Under the pieces are notes generated by a model. It saw nothing but the letters and a program-made list of their open reading frames with translations, was not told where the DNA came from and did not search any database. Positions 1 to 7,447 of a stretch of DNA of 16,745 nucleotides are shown piece after piece (the first letter of the stretch is position 1; each line of letters opens with the position of its first letter). The stretch comes from JAENVT01 sp043758005 (lineage in GTDB: Bacteria; Actinomycetota; Acidimicrobiia; Acidimicrobiales; Ilumatobacteraceae), in assembly GCA_043758005.1 (NCBI GenBank), contig JAYVOI010000338.1:1-16745 (forward strand). The letters are read 5' to 3'. The position numbers and the translations under genes are program-made.

Positions 1-273
1 GCCACCCGCGCCTCGTTACAGGCGCAGATCGACTCCGCCGAACGAATTCGCACGACGCGCGACGAGACCGACCAACAGCTCCGGCTACTCAACACGCGCC
101 TCGGCGAGCTCTTGGCCCAGGCGTCGGAAGTCAGCGTCGGCGCCGATACGACCAGCGACCTCGGCAGCGCCGTCGACGACGTCGTGACACAACTCGAGTC
201 GTTGCGACTCGCTGTCGAAGACGTCAACAACCCGCATCCCGGCGGTGCAGGGCAGGCATCCTCATCGCCGTGA
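1..273 (+). CDS. C-terminal part of a coiled-coil protein of unknown function (5' partial)
   Basis: The reading frame is open from base 1 and ends at TGA 271-273, giving about 90 residues. The visible part is rich in Gln, Glu, Arg, Leu and Asp with heptad-like hydrophobic spacing in its first 45 residues (for example TDQQLRLLNTRLGELL), so a coiled coil is likely. A second helical segment, VVTQLESLRLAVEDV, is followed by a short Pro/Gly/Ser tail. I see no enzyme motif or membrane segment in this part. Its stop overlaps the murJ GTG start (GTGA), so the two genes are probably translated together and this protein may belong to the same envelope process, which is inference. The family cannot be named because the N-terminal part lies outside the window. 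Confidence 0.7.
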   Translation, partial: ATRASLQAQIDSAERIRTTRDETDQQLRLLNTRLGELLAQASEVSVGADTTSDLGSAVDDVVTQLESLRLAVEDVNNPHPGGAGQASSSP

Positions 274-1862
274 GCAGCCTGCTGCGCTCCAACGTGACCG
301 TTGCGGCAGGCACCGCCGTCTCGCGCATCACCGGGTTGGCGCGTGTGGCCGTGCTGGGCATCGTCCTCAGTCAGGGGCCGGTCACCGACGCCTACGACCA
401 GGCCAACGGCACGCCGAACATGATCTACGAGCTGCTGCTGGGTGGCGTGTTGTCGGCGACCCTCGTGCCGCTGTTCACCCGACTGCACGACGACGATGAC
501 GACGAGGCGACCTCGGCCGTGATCTCCGTCGGCATCGTCGTGCTGGCCGGCCTCACCGCCCTCGCCGTCGCCGCCGCGCCCCTCATCTTCCGGATGTACT
601 CGTTGTTGACGTCGAGCGAGGTCGACGCCGGGAAGTACCACGCCGCGGGCACCGTGCTTGCTCGCATCTTCCTGGTGCAGATCTTCTTCTATGGGCTCAA
701 CGCGATCGGGGCCGCAGTGCTCAACGCCCGTCGCCGGTTCTTCGCCGCCGCGTGGGCCCCGGCACTGTCGAACCTGGCGATCATCGTGTCGTTGCTGATG
801 GTGCCGGGCATCGTCGACCAGCGCGTCCCGCAACTCGACGACGTCCTCGACAACGCCAAGCTGCGCTGGACGCTCGGCCTCGGCGCCACCATCGGAATCG
901 CCGTGATGGCCTTCGCCTTGCTGCCCGCGCTGCTGCAGGCGAAGTTGCGGTTCCGGTTCAAGCCGGAGTTCGGTCATCCGGCCGTCAAGTCGCTGCGATC
1001 CCTGTCGAAGTGGGCGCTCGGCTACGTCGTCGCCAACCAGGTGGCGATCATCGTGATCCGCAACCTGTTGCACGGCGGATCCGGCGACGAGGACGCGTAC
1101 ACCAAGGCGTTCACCTGGTTCGTGCTCCCCCACGGTCTGCTCGCCGTGTCGATTGCCACCACGTTCCTTCCCGAGCTCTCCAGCGCGATCAAACGCAAGG
1201 ACCGCCAGACCGTGCTCGACCGATCTTCGTTGGGCATCCGGCTGATCGCCCTCGTCACCCTGCCGGCGGGCTTCGGGCTCTTCGTCTTGCGCCGGCCGAT
1301 CGTCGGCGCCGCGTTCGAGCACGGCAAGTTCACCGCGGCCAACGCGCTCAACACCTCCCGTGGGCTTGCCGGATTCGCCCTCGGTCTCGTCGGCTTCTCG
1401 CTCTACCTGTTCGTGCTCCGGGTGTTCTACGCACATCAAGACGCGCGCACGCCGTTCGTCATCAACCTCGGCGAGAACGCGCTGAACGTGGTGTTGGCAC
1501 TGTTGTTCGTCGACCGATGGGGGCTCCTCGGTCTCGGTTTGGCCTTCGGGCTCGCCTACCTGATCGCGGCGATGTGGTCCCTGCAAGTTCTTCGCTACAA
1601 GCTGCCCGACTTCCCCTTGGACGACATCGTGGCCAGTCTCTGGCGCATGGGCCTGGCCGCGTTGGTGATGGCCGAGGTGGTCTGGGTCGTCGCCGGGGCG
1701 GTCGGTGCCAACGCCGGATCCGGCGCCGTCGTTCGCGTCGTGGTGTCGACGCTCGTCGGGGCGGCGACCTATGCGGGGATGCTGTGGCTGCTGCAGTCAC
1801 CCGAGATCGACGACCTGCGTTCTCGCCTGAGGCCAGCGCCGACTGCGGCATCCGCCGACTAG
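270..1862 (+). CDS. murJ: Lipid II flippase MurJ (MviN family)
   Basis: MurJ moves the peptidoglycan precursor lipid II from the inner to the outer face of the cytoplasmic membrane. The 530-residue product has the family's N-terminal signature (VAAGTAVSRITGLARV, residues about 11-26), then the NMIYELLLGGVLSATLVPLF segment, and about 14 hydrophobic segments spread along its length. That size fits the bare flippase core; the long C-terminal pseudokinase-type extension known from mycobacterial MviN is absent. The GTG start overlaps the upstream stop as GTGA, which favours this start and translational coupling. The C-terminal tail (about 20 residues) is short and polar. The stop codon at 1860-1862 is also the beginning of a promoter-like hexamer for the next gene. 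Identification is secure from overall sequence character; transport activity itself is inferred from the family. Confidence 0.93.
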   Translation: MSSLLRSNVTVAAGTAVSRITGLARVAVLGIVLSQGPVTDAYDQANGTPNMIYELLLGGVLSATLVPLFTRLHDDDDDEATSAVISVGIVVLAGLTALAVAAAPLIFRMYSLLTSSEVDAGKYHAAGTVLARIFLVQIFFYGLNAIGAAVLNARRRFFAAAWAPALSNLAIIVSLLMVPGIVDQRVPQLDDVLDNAKLRWTLGLGATIGIAVMAFALLPALLQAKLRFRFKPEFGHPAVKSLRSLSKWALGYVVANQVAIIVIRNLLHGGSGDEDAYTKAFTWFVLPHGLLAVSIATTFLPELSSAIKRKDRQTVLDRSSLGIRLIALVTLPAGFGLFVLRRPIVGAAFEHGKFTAANALNTSRGLAGFALGLVGFSLYLFVLRVFYAHQDARTPFVINLGENALNVVLALLFVDRWGLLGLGLAFGLAYLIAAMWSLQVLRYKLPDFPLDDIVASLWRMGLAALVMAEVVWVVAGAVGANAGSGAVVRVVVSTLVGAATYAGMLWLLQSPEIDDLRSRLRPAPTAASAD

Positions 1863-1865
1863 CAT
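1860..1865 (+). promoter_or_regulatory. Probable -10 box for a leaderless pspA transcript
   Basis: The hexamer TAGCAT is followed by 7 nt and then the ATG of the PspA gene at 1873. No Shine-Dalgarno sequence lies between. A TANNNT box about 7 nt from the start codon is the known signature of leaderless mRNAs in actinobacteria. No convincing -35 box is visible. The first three bases are the murJ stop codon. Confidence 0.5.
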
Positions 1866-1872
1866 CGCCCTC

Positions 1873-2661
1873 ATGTTCAAAGCGTTCAAGAAGTGGTGGA
1901 AGTACCTCGGCGCCAAGCTCAACCGGAACTTCGAGAGTCGTGCCGACCCCGCCGTGCAGTTGGAGCAGGCCCTCGCCGAAGCGCAGGCCCAGCACCGCCG
2001 TTTGAAGGAGCAGGCCGCCAACGTCATCGCCAACCAGAAGCAGAGCGAACTGCGGCTCAACAGCAAGATGGCCGAGCTCGAGAAGCTCAACGCCAATGCC
2101 CGTCAAGCGTTGATGATGGCATCGGATGCTCAGAAGGCCGGCGATGCGGCCAAGGCGGCACAGTACAACGGCGCCGCCGAGACCATCGCCAACCAGTTGA
2201 TCCAGGTCGAGAAAGACGTCGAGGGCCTGAAGACGATGGTGCTCGAGTCTGCCAAAGCATCCGATCAGGCAAAGGCCGCCGTGCAGCAGAACAGTCGAAT
2301 CCTGCAACAGAAGCTCGCCGACAAGAACAAGCTGCTGTCGCAGCTCGAGCAAGCCAAGATGCAAGAAGAGATGAACAAGGCGATGTCGCAGCTACAAGAG
2401 ACCGTCGGCGACGACGTGCCGACGCTCAACGAGGTGCAGCAGAAGATCGAAGCGCGCTACGTCAAGGCCAAGGCATCGTCGGAGTTGCAGGAGTCCTCGG
2501 TCGAGTCCCGCATCCTCGAGGTCGAACAAGCTACGGCCAATGTCGAAGCCCACAGCCGGCTCAGCGAGCTGCGTGCCGAGTTGGGCCTCGATACCCCGTC
2601 CGACACCCCCGCCGTCGCCGCGGCGCCGGCCGACGAGCAGCCGAAGCCGGCTGCAGGCTGA
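1873..2661 (+). CDS. pspA: PspA/IM30 (Vipp1) family envelope-stress protein
   Basis: PspA-family proteins are ESCRT-III-like peripheral membrane proteins that coat and stabilise stressed membranes. The 262-residue product starts with an amphipathic helix rich in Phe, Trp and Lys (MFKAFKKWWKYLGAKLN), which is the membrane-binding helix, then has the family's DPAVQLEQAL motif at residues 25-34. A long, almost uninterrupted alpha-helical coiled-coil region follows to about residue 240, ending in a disordered Ala/Pro tail (about 245-262). The length is slightly above the usual 220-230 because of this tail. The gene follows murJ by 10 nt but carries its own promoter-like TAGCAT, so it may be induced separately under envelope stress; no regulator gene is next to it. 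It ends 12 bp from the convergent proB. Confidence 0.88.
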   Translation: MFKAFKKWWKYLGAKLNRNFESRADPAVQLEQALAEAQAQHRRLKEQAANVIANQKQSELRLNSKMAELEKLNANARQALMMASDAQKAGDAAKAAQYNGAAETIANQLIQVEKDVEGLKTMVLESAKASDQAKAAVQQNSRILQQKLADKNKLLSQLEQAKMQEEMNKAMSQLQETVGDDVPTLNEVQQKIEARYVKAKASSELQESSVESRILEVEQATANVEAHSRLSELRAELGLDTPSDTPAVAAAPADEQPKPAAG

Positions 2662-2673
2662 CCCGCGGGCCGA

Positions 2674-3759
2674 CTAGGTCAGCAACACGAGGTCGTCGCG
2701 ATGGATCACCTCGTGGGCAACATCTGAGGGAAGGTCGCTGGTGCGCTTGCCGATGATGGCGCGCAAGGTGGCGGCATCGGACAGGACCATGCCGCGAGCG
2801 ACGAGCGCGTTGGCGGTGTCGCGCACCTCGACGACATCTCCTTCGTCGAAGTGCCCGGTGACAGCGGTGACACCGGCCGGCAACAACGACGTGCCCCGCT
2901 CGACCAGAGCGCGGCGCGCCCCATCGTCGACGCTGACGACACCATCGACCTGGCTGGCGAAGCCGATCCACAGCTTGCGTGCCGCAAGACGGCGCACGCT
3001 CGGTTGGAACGTGGTGCCCACCAGCGCGCCCTCGGCCGCGTCGACCAGCACGTTTGACCGATCAGCCGAGGCGATGACTGCACGGGTGCCCGACCACGAG
3101 GCCATCTTGGCCGCAGCCAGCTTCGACGCCATGCCACCGCTGCCGCGGCCTGACCCGGTCGCGCTCGCCGCGACGGTCAGCAGCGGATCGTCGGCGAGCA
3201 CCTCGCTGATCAGCTCGGCCGAGGCGTTGGTACGTGGGTCGGCTGTGAAGAGCCCGTCCGTGTCGGTCAGCAACACCAGCAGATCAGCGTTCACGTTGTG
3301 GGCGACGAGCGCGGCGATGCGATCGTTGTCGCCGTAGCGCAGCTCGTGGCTGGCGACCGCGTCGTTCTCGTTGATGATCGGGATGCACCCGAGCTCGATC
3401 AGGCGCAGCAGCGTCTGGCGGGCATGGAGGTACTGACGGCGGTCGACGAAATCATTGGGTACCAGCAGCACCTGCGCGGCGACCAGGTCGTGCCGGGCGA
3501 GTGAGCGGTTGTACGTGCCCATCAGCCGGCTCTGCCCCGCGGCGGAGATCGCCTGCAGGGTCGGCATGTCGGTGGGCCGTGCCGACATGCCCAACGCGGC
3601 GACCCCGGCCGACACGGCACCCGACGACACCAAGATCACTTCGTGCCCTCCGGTTCGCAGCGCGGCGAGTTGATCGCACAGCGAGTCGACGACTGCCTCG
3701 TCGATCACACCGAGGGCATCGGTGATCGACGACGTGCCGATCTTGGCCACCAGCCGCAC
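2674..3759 (-). CDS. proB: Glutamate 5-kinase ProB with C-terminal PUA domain
   Basis: Glutamate 5-kinase phosphorylates L-glutamate with ATP in the first step of proline synthesis. The 361-residue product has an N-terminal amino-acid-kinase domain with KIGTSSIT (6-13), SSGAVSAG (45-52), the substrate-loop motif ENDAV (131-135), YGDNDRIAA (142-150) and a nucleotide-binding GSGGMASKLAAA stretch (about 206-217). Residues from about 255 onward fit the PUA domain typical of long-form ProB. The GTG start directly follows the obg stop and is preceded by a strong AGGAGG site 5 nt upstream, so obg and proB are one transcript. proA, the next enzyme, is not adjacent: the next gene is the convergent pspA. 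Feedback control by proline is a family property, not something seen here. Confidence 0.95.
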   Translation of the reverse strand: MRLVAKIGTSSITDALGVIDEAVVDSLCDQLAALRTGGHEVILVSSGAVSAGVAALGMSARPTDMPTLQAISAAGQSRLMGTYNRSLARHDLVAAQVLLVPNDFVDRRQYLHARQTLLRLIELGCIPIINENDAVASHELRYGDNDRIAALVAHNVNADLLVLLTDTDGLFTADPRTNASAELISEVLADDPLLTVAASATGSGRGSGGMASKLAAAKMASWSGTRAVIASADRSNVLVDAAEGALVGTTFQPSVRRLAARKLWIGFASQVDGVVSVDDGARRALVERGTSLLPAGVTAVTGHFDEGDVVEVRDTANALVARGMVLSDAATLRAIIGKRTSDLPSDVAHEVIHRDDLVLLT

Positions 3760-4998
3760 TCAGGCCTCCTGCTGGTACTCGAAGCTGAAGCCAGCAACCC
3801 AGATGACGTCGCCGTCTTGCGCACCGGCACGCGTCAGGATCCTCGGGACTCCGAGTCGCTTCATCTGGAAGTCGATGTACGACAACGCCTCCGGCGTGGT
3901 GACATCGTTGAGCGCCACGACCCGCTCGACCTGGCGGCCGACGAGGCGGAACTCGTGCTCGCCGATTCGCTCGACGCGGCCGCCGTCGGCCTCGGGGCGG
4001 ATGATCACGATGCCCGGCTTCACCGGCTGTTCGCTGCGGGCCTCGTGCACCAGCGACGCCAGTTGCCCGACCAGCTCGCGCACGCCCTCGCCGGCGACGG
4101 CCGAGATCCGCAGCCCGTCCCAATCCGCAACGGCGATGTCGGCCTTGGTGCCCACGACCACGCGTGGGCGTTCGAGCAGTTCGGGACGGTACTCCCCCAA
4201 CTCGTGCAACAGGATGCGCTCTTGCTCCTCGGGCGGCACCTCGTCGACCGCGGCGAGATCGAGCATCACGCACAACACGCGAGCGCGTTCGATGTGCCGC
4301 AGGAACTGGTGGCCGAGGCCCTTGCCCTCGCTGGCGCCCTCGATCAGGCCGGGGATGTCGGCGACGACGAAGTCGGTGTGGTCGTCGATCTTGACGACGC
4401 CGAGGTTCGGCTCGAGCGTGGTGAACGGGTAGTCGGCGATCTTCGGCTTCGCCGCGCTGATCACGCTGATCAGCGTGCTCTTGCCGACGTTGGGAAACCC
4501 GACCAGCGCCACATCGGCCATCAACTTCAGTTCGAGCTTCAGCCAGACGTCCTGCCCGTGCTCACCCTGCTCGGCGAAGGTCGGCGCCCGACGCTTGTTC
4601 GACCAGAACTTGGCATTGCCGCGACCCCCGCGTCCACCAGCCGCGCACAGCCAACGGTCGCCGTGGTTGGCCAGGTCGGCCAGCAGCTCGCCGGTGTACA
4701 GATCGGTGGCGACAGTTCCCTCAGGGACCGCAACCTCCAATCCTTCGCCGCGCTTGCCGTGCTGGTCCTTGCCCTTGCCGTGCACGCCATCCTTGGCGCG
4801 ACGGTGCGGGTGATCACGGAAGGCCAGCAGCGATGCCACGTTGCGGTCGGCGACCAACCAGACATCGCCACCCTTGCCGCCATCGCCACCGTTCGGTCCG
4901 CCGAAGGCCTCGGGACCCTCGCGGCGGAACGACGAACAGCCGGCGCCGCCATCCCCACCGCGTACATTCAGTTGCGCTTCATCGACAAACCCGCTCAT
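3760..4998 (-). CDS. obg: Obg/CgtA GTPase with Obg fold and OCT domain
   Basis: Obg is an essential GTPase that binds the 50S ribosomal subunit during assembly and takes part in stress signalling. The 412-residue product begins with the glycine-rich Obg fold (about 1-158, with VRGGDGGAGCSSFRRE and GGPNGGDGGKGGDV). The G domain follows: GFPNVGKS (G1, 167-174), the switch-I segment DYPFTTLEPNLG, DIPG (G3, 214-217), TKAD (G4, 284-287) and SAV (G5, 299-301). A C-terminal OCT domain (about 335-410) is present, ending in GDVIWVAGFSFEY. I chose ATG 4998 because the Obg fold starts exactly there; the frame stays open upstream to 5406 but that part has no Obg similarity and runs opposite the dGTPase-like gene. 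The gene usually follows rpmA; here 2.4 kb of opposite-strand genes lie between. Confidence 0.96.
   Translation of the reverse strand: MSGFVDEAQLNVRGGDGGAGCSSFRREGPEAFGGPNGGDGGKGGDVWLVADRNVASLLAFRDHPHRRAKDGVHGKGKDQHGKRGEGLEVAVPEGTVATDLYTGELLADLANHGDRWLCAAGGRGGRGNAKFWSNKRRAPTFAEQGEHGQDVWLKLELKLMADVALVGFPNVGKSTLISVISAAKPKIADYPFTTLEPNLGVVKIDDHTDFVVADIPGLIEGASEGKGLGHQFLRHIERARVLCVMLDLAAVDEVPPEEQERILLHELGEYRPELLERPRVVVGTKADIAVADWDGLRISAVAGEGVRELVGQLASLVHEARSEQPVKPGIVIIRPEADGGRVERIGEHEFRLVGRQVERVVALNDVTTPEALSYIDFQMKRLGVPRILTRAGAQDGDVIWVAGFSFEYQQEA
3765..3770 (-). promoter_or_regulatory. Shine-Dalgarno site of proB
   Basis: AGGAGG (as read on the minus strand) lies 5 nt before the GTG at 3759, inside the last codons of obg. 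It fixes the proB start and shows that this internal operon gene uses a classical ribosome binding site, unlike the leaderless-looking lead genes in the window. Confidence 0.75.
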
Positions 4999-5009
4999 AG
5001 GACCACTTG

Positions 5010-5015
5010 AGGCTA
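5010..5015 (-). promoter_or_regulatory. Candidate -10 box for obg-proB
   Basis: On the minus strand TAGCCT is followed by 11 nt before the obg ATG at 4998, which would give a very short leader of about 4 nt. No strong Shine-Dalgarno or -35 box is evident. The box sits in the 65-bp divergent gap shared with the dGTPase-like gene, so the two promoters are nearly face to face. Confidence 0.35.
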
Positions 5016-5051
5016 TCTGGGGATGCCGACAGCCGAGCCGGGCTTGTTGGG

Positions 5052-5057
5052 TACCCT
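5052..5057 (+). promoter_or_regulatory. Probable -10 box for the dGTPase-like gene (leaderless type)
   Basis: TACCCT is followed by 6 nt and then ATG at 5064, with no ribosome binding site between. This spacing fits a leaderless transcript and supports ATG 5064 over the in-frame ATG further upstream at 5007. No clear -35 box is visible. Confidence 0.45.
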
Positions 5058-5063
5058 GGGCCG

Positions 5064-6185
5064 ATGGCCGAGTTGGGCGAACGAGCAGAGCGGTGGGCAT
5101 CGACCATGCATGGTCACGCCGACGGCAGCGTGGCATTCGCCCATGCCGACTCAACCGCCAGCAGCGGGTCGTCGTTGCTGGTGTCTCGCGAACAGCGCGA
5201 GGACGCCGAGGGCGAATCACTCGCCCGACTGGCGACTCGGGCGGCTGGCGCCGGACAGCGAGTGATCGAGGAGGCACCGGACTCCTGGCGAACGTGCTTC
5301 GAGCGCGACCGCGACCGCATCCTCCACGCCAGTGCATTCCGGCGCCTCGCGGGAAAGACGCAGGTCTTCGTGTTCCCCGACGACCATCAGCGCACCCGAT
5401 TGACACATGCGCTCGAGGTTGCCCAGGTCGCCACCTCTGTTGCCAGGTCGCTCGGGCTCAACGTGGCGCTGACGGAAGCGATTGCCCTCGGTCATGACTG
5501 CGGCCACGGGCCCGGCGGCCATGCCAGCGAGGATGCGTTGACGCCCTACGTCGACGGGGGCTTCGACCACGCCGTGTGGGGAGCCGACGTCACGCTCACC
5601 CCGCTCAACCTGTGCACCGAGACACTCGACGGCATCCGCAACCACTCGTGGTCGCGACCGGCCCCGGCGACCCCCGAGGGTGAAGTCGTCAGCTGGGCCG
5701 ACCGCATCGCCTACGTCTGCCACGACTTCGAGGACGCCGTCGATGCAGGGATCGTCACGCCCAATGCCCTCCCAGACATCGTTCGTGCCCGATGTGGCGA
5801 GCGACGCAGCCACCAACTCGGTGCGTTCATCACCGGAATGATCCAAGCGACCGGGCAGATCGGCCAGATCGGGATGACGGCGGACGCCGCCGAGGCGCTG
5901 GCCGCCTTTCGCCGGTTCAACTACGACAACGTGTACCTGCGACCGGCGTCGCAAGCACAGGCGCAGTCCGTGATCTCCCTGCTGCAGGCCCTCGTCGAGC
6001 ACTACGCGGGGAATCCCCAGCTGCTCCCCGACGACGTCGATGCCGACTCCGGCAGCGCTGCCGCCCTGCACGAATCGGTCGCCTACGTCGGTGGTATGAC
6101 CGATCGCTTCGCCTGCCGCCAAGCCGTGGCGTTGCTCGGCTGGGACACGGTGCGCCTGCCCCAAGGAATCGACACCCACCTCTGA
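5064..6185 (+). CDS. dGTPase-like HD-domain deoxynucleotide triphosphohydrolase
   Basis: Members of this family hydrolyse dNTPs to the deoxynucleoside and triphosphate, affecting nucleotide pools. The 373-residue product carries the family hallmark DRDRILHASAFRRLAGKTQVF (about 81-102) and then the HD metal site: H115 in RLTHALEVAQ, H144-D145 in LGHDCGHGPGGH, and D213 in SWADRIAYVCHDFEDA. The region that usually reads GGFEHN reads GGFDHAVWGAD (165-174) here, so substrate preference should not be assumed to be dGTP. The first 70 residues are variable and probably flexible. ATG 5064 is preferred because a TACCCT box lies 6 nt upstream. The gene is divergent from obg (65-bp gap) and 29 bp before the amidohydrolase, which has its own box. 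It lies inside what is normally a continuous ribosomal-protein/obg block. Confidence 0.85.
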   Translation: MAELGERAERWASTMHGHADGSVAFAHADSTASSGSSLLVSREQREDAEGESLARLATRAAGAGQRVIEEAPDSWRTCFERDRDRILHASAFRRLAGKTQVFVFPDDHQRTRLTHALEVAQVATSVARSLGLNVALTEAIALGHDCGHGPGGHASEDALTPYVDGGFDHAVWGADVTLTPLNLCTETLDGIRNHSWSRPAPATPEGEVVSWADRIAYVCHDFEDAVDAGIVTPNALPDIVRARCGERRSHQLGAFITGMIQATGQIGQIGMTADAAEALAAFRRFNYDNVYLRPASQAQAQSVISLLQALVEHYAGNPQLLPDDVDADSGSAAALHESVAYVGGMTDRFACRQAVALLGWDTVRLPQGIDTHL

Positions 6186-6202
6186 CCCTACCCCGACACG
6201 CG

Positions 6203-6208
6203 TAGCAT
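6203..6208 (+). promoter_or_regulatory. Probable -10 box for the amidohydrolase gene (leaderless type)
   Basis: TAGCAT, identical to the box before pspA, is followed by 6 nt and ATG at 6215. No Shine-Dalgarno is present in the 29-bp gap. A weak -35-like TCTGAC lies 16 bp upstream at 6181-6186, overlapping the end of the dGTPase-like gene. Confidence 0.5.
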
Positions 6209-6214
6209 GCGCCG

Positions 6215-7435
6215 ATGACTCGTGTTGTGATTCGTGGCGGCCAGGTGTTCGACAGCATCGGCGGCACCGCATCGATCGCCGATGTAGCGATGGAGGGTGG
6301 CCGCATCGTCGATGTCGGCACATCGCTCGACGGCGACGAGGCCATCGACGCCACCGGCCACGCCGTCTATCCCGGGTTCATCGACTGTCACGTGCACTTC
6401 ATGGTCGACGGCGACCTCGACCCGATGTCGTCGGTGCATACCCCGTTCTCGATGAACTTCTACCTCGCCGCAGAGCGAATGGCTCGCACCCTCGCCGCTG
6501 GTGTCACGACGGTGCGCGAGGCGGGTGGCAGCGATCTCGGGGTGAAGGCGGCGCAGCAACGCGGGTTCGCGCCGGGACCCGACATGCAGATCTCGATCAC
6601 GATCCTCAGCCAGACCGGCGGGCACGGCGACTCGTGGGAGCCGTGCGGCGCGCACATGCCCAGCATCATCGGTGTCCAGCATCCCGGTAAACCGCACAAC
6701 ATCGTCGATGGACCCGAGGAGATGCGCAAGAAGGTCCGCGAGCTGATCCGCGCCGGCGCCGACGTGATCAAGGTCTGCACCAGCGGCGGCGTGCTGTCAC
6801 CTCGTGACGATCCGCGACACGGTCACTACCGCGACGACGAGCTCGACGTGCTGGTGGCCGAAGCCAGCGCTGCGGGCAAGTGGGTCATGGCCCACGCCCA
6901 GGCAACCGAGGGCATCAAGTCCGCGGTGCGCGCCGGGATCCGTTCGATCGAGCACGGCATCTACCTCGACGACGAGGCCATCGCGATGATGCTCGAGCGC
7001 GGCACGTATCTCGTTCCGACCCTGATCGCTCCGATGGGTGTGCTCGAGGCCGCGGATCGTGGGGTCAAGGTGCCGCAATACGCGATCGACAAGACCAAGA
7101 TGGTGATCGACGTGCACCGGGCGAGCATTCGCCAGGCCATTGCCGCCGGGGTCAAAATCGCCATGGGCACCGACAGCGGGGTAACTCCCCATGGCCAGAA
7201 CCTACGCGAGCTCGAGCAGATGGTGGCCTGTGGGATGACACCGGCGCAGGCGATGATCGCCACGACACGAACCGCTGCGGAGCTGATGGGCCTCGCCGAT
7301 GATCGCGGCTCCATCGAGATCGGCAAGCGAGCCGACGTCGTGATCACCCGGGGTGACGCCCTCGATGTCGACGGCCTCGGTCAGCGAATCCGCACGGTCA
7401 TCCAGAACGGCAAGATCGTTGCCGAGAACGACTGA
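6215..7435 (+). CDS. Metal-dependent amidohydrolase (prolidase / imidazolonepropionase-like)
   Basis: This 406-residue protein is a cytosolic amidohydrolase-superfamily enzyme with a binuclear metal site. The first strands (1-50) form the composite beta domain; the barrel then shows HxH in CHVHF (H59, H61), the carboxylated lysine candidate K186 in DVIKVCTSGG, H227 in VMAHAQ, H247 in IEHGIY and the catalytic D320 in GTDSG. The C-terminus (about 366-405) has the usual GSIEIGKRADVVI and a final VIQNGKIV strand. The nearest characterised group I can name is the Xaa-Pro/Xaa-Arg dipeptidase-type prolidases, which share the KVCTSGG and GTDSG layout; the true substrate cannot be read from sequence. 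No signal peptide is seen. It stands alone behind its own TAGCAT box and ends 12 bp from convergent rpmA. Confidence 0.85.
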   Translation: MTRVVIRGGQVFDSIGGTASIADVAMEGGRIVDVGTSLDGDEAIDATGHAVYPGFIDCHVHFMVDGDLDPMSSVHTPFSMNFYLAAERMARTLAAGVTTVREAGGSDLGVKAAQQRGFAPGPDMQISITILSQTGGHGDSWEPCGAHMPSIIGVQHPGKPHNIVDGPEEMRKKVRELIRAGADVIKVCTSGGVLSPRDDPRHGHYRDDELDVLVAEASAAGKWVMAHAQATEGIKSAVRAGIRSIEHGIYLDDEAIAMMLERGTYLVPTLIAPMGVLEAADRGVKVPQYAIDKTKMVIDVHRASIRQAIAAGVKIAMGTDSGVTPHGQNLRELEQMVACGMTPAQAMIATTRTAAELMGLADDRGSIEIGKRADVVITRGDALDVDGLGQRIRTVIQNGKIVAEND

Positions 7436-7447
7436 TGCGTGAGCGGG

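Noticed and set aside
3643..5010. A plus-strand open frame of about 455 codons opposite proB and obg
   Set aside because: Same kind of shadow; Obg and ProB on the minus strand carry all the expected motifs.
5007..5063. Upstream ATG for the dGTPase-like gene
   Set aside because: It would place the TACCCT box inside the gene and adds 19 residues with no family similarity; ATG 5064 fits better.
4999..5406. N-terminal extension of Obg (about 136 codons)
   Set aside because: The Obg fold begins exactly at ATG 4998, and the extension overlaps the dGTPase-like gene on the other strand.
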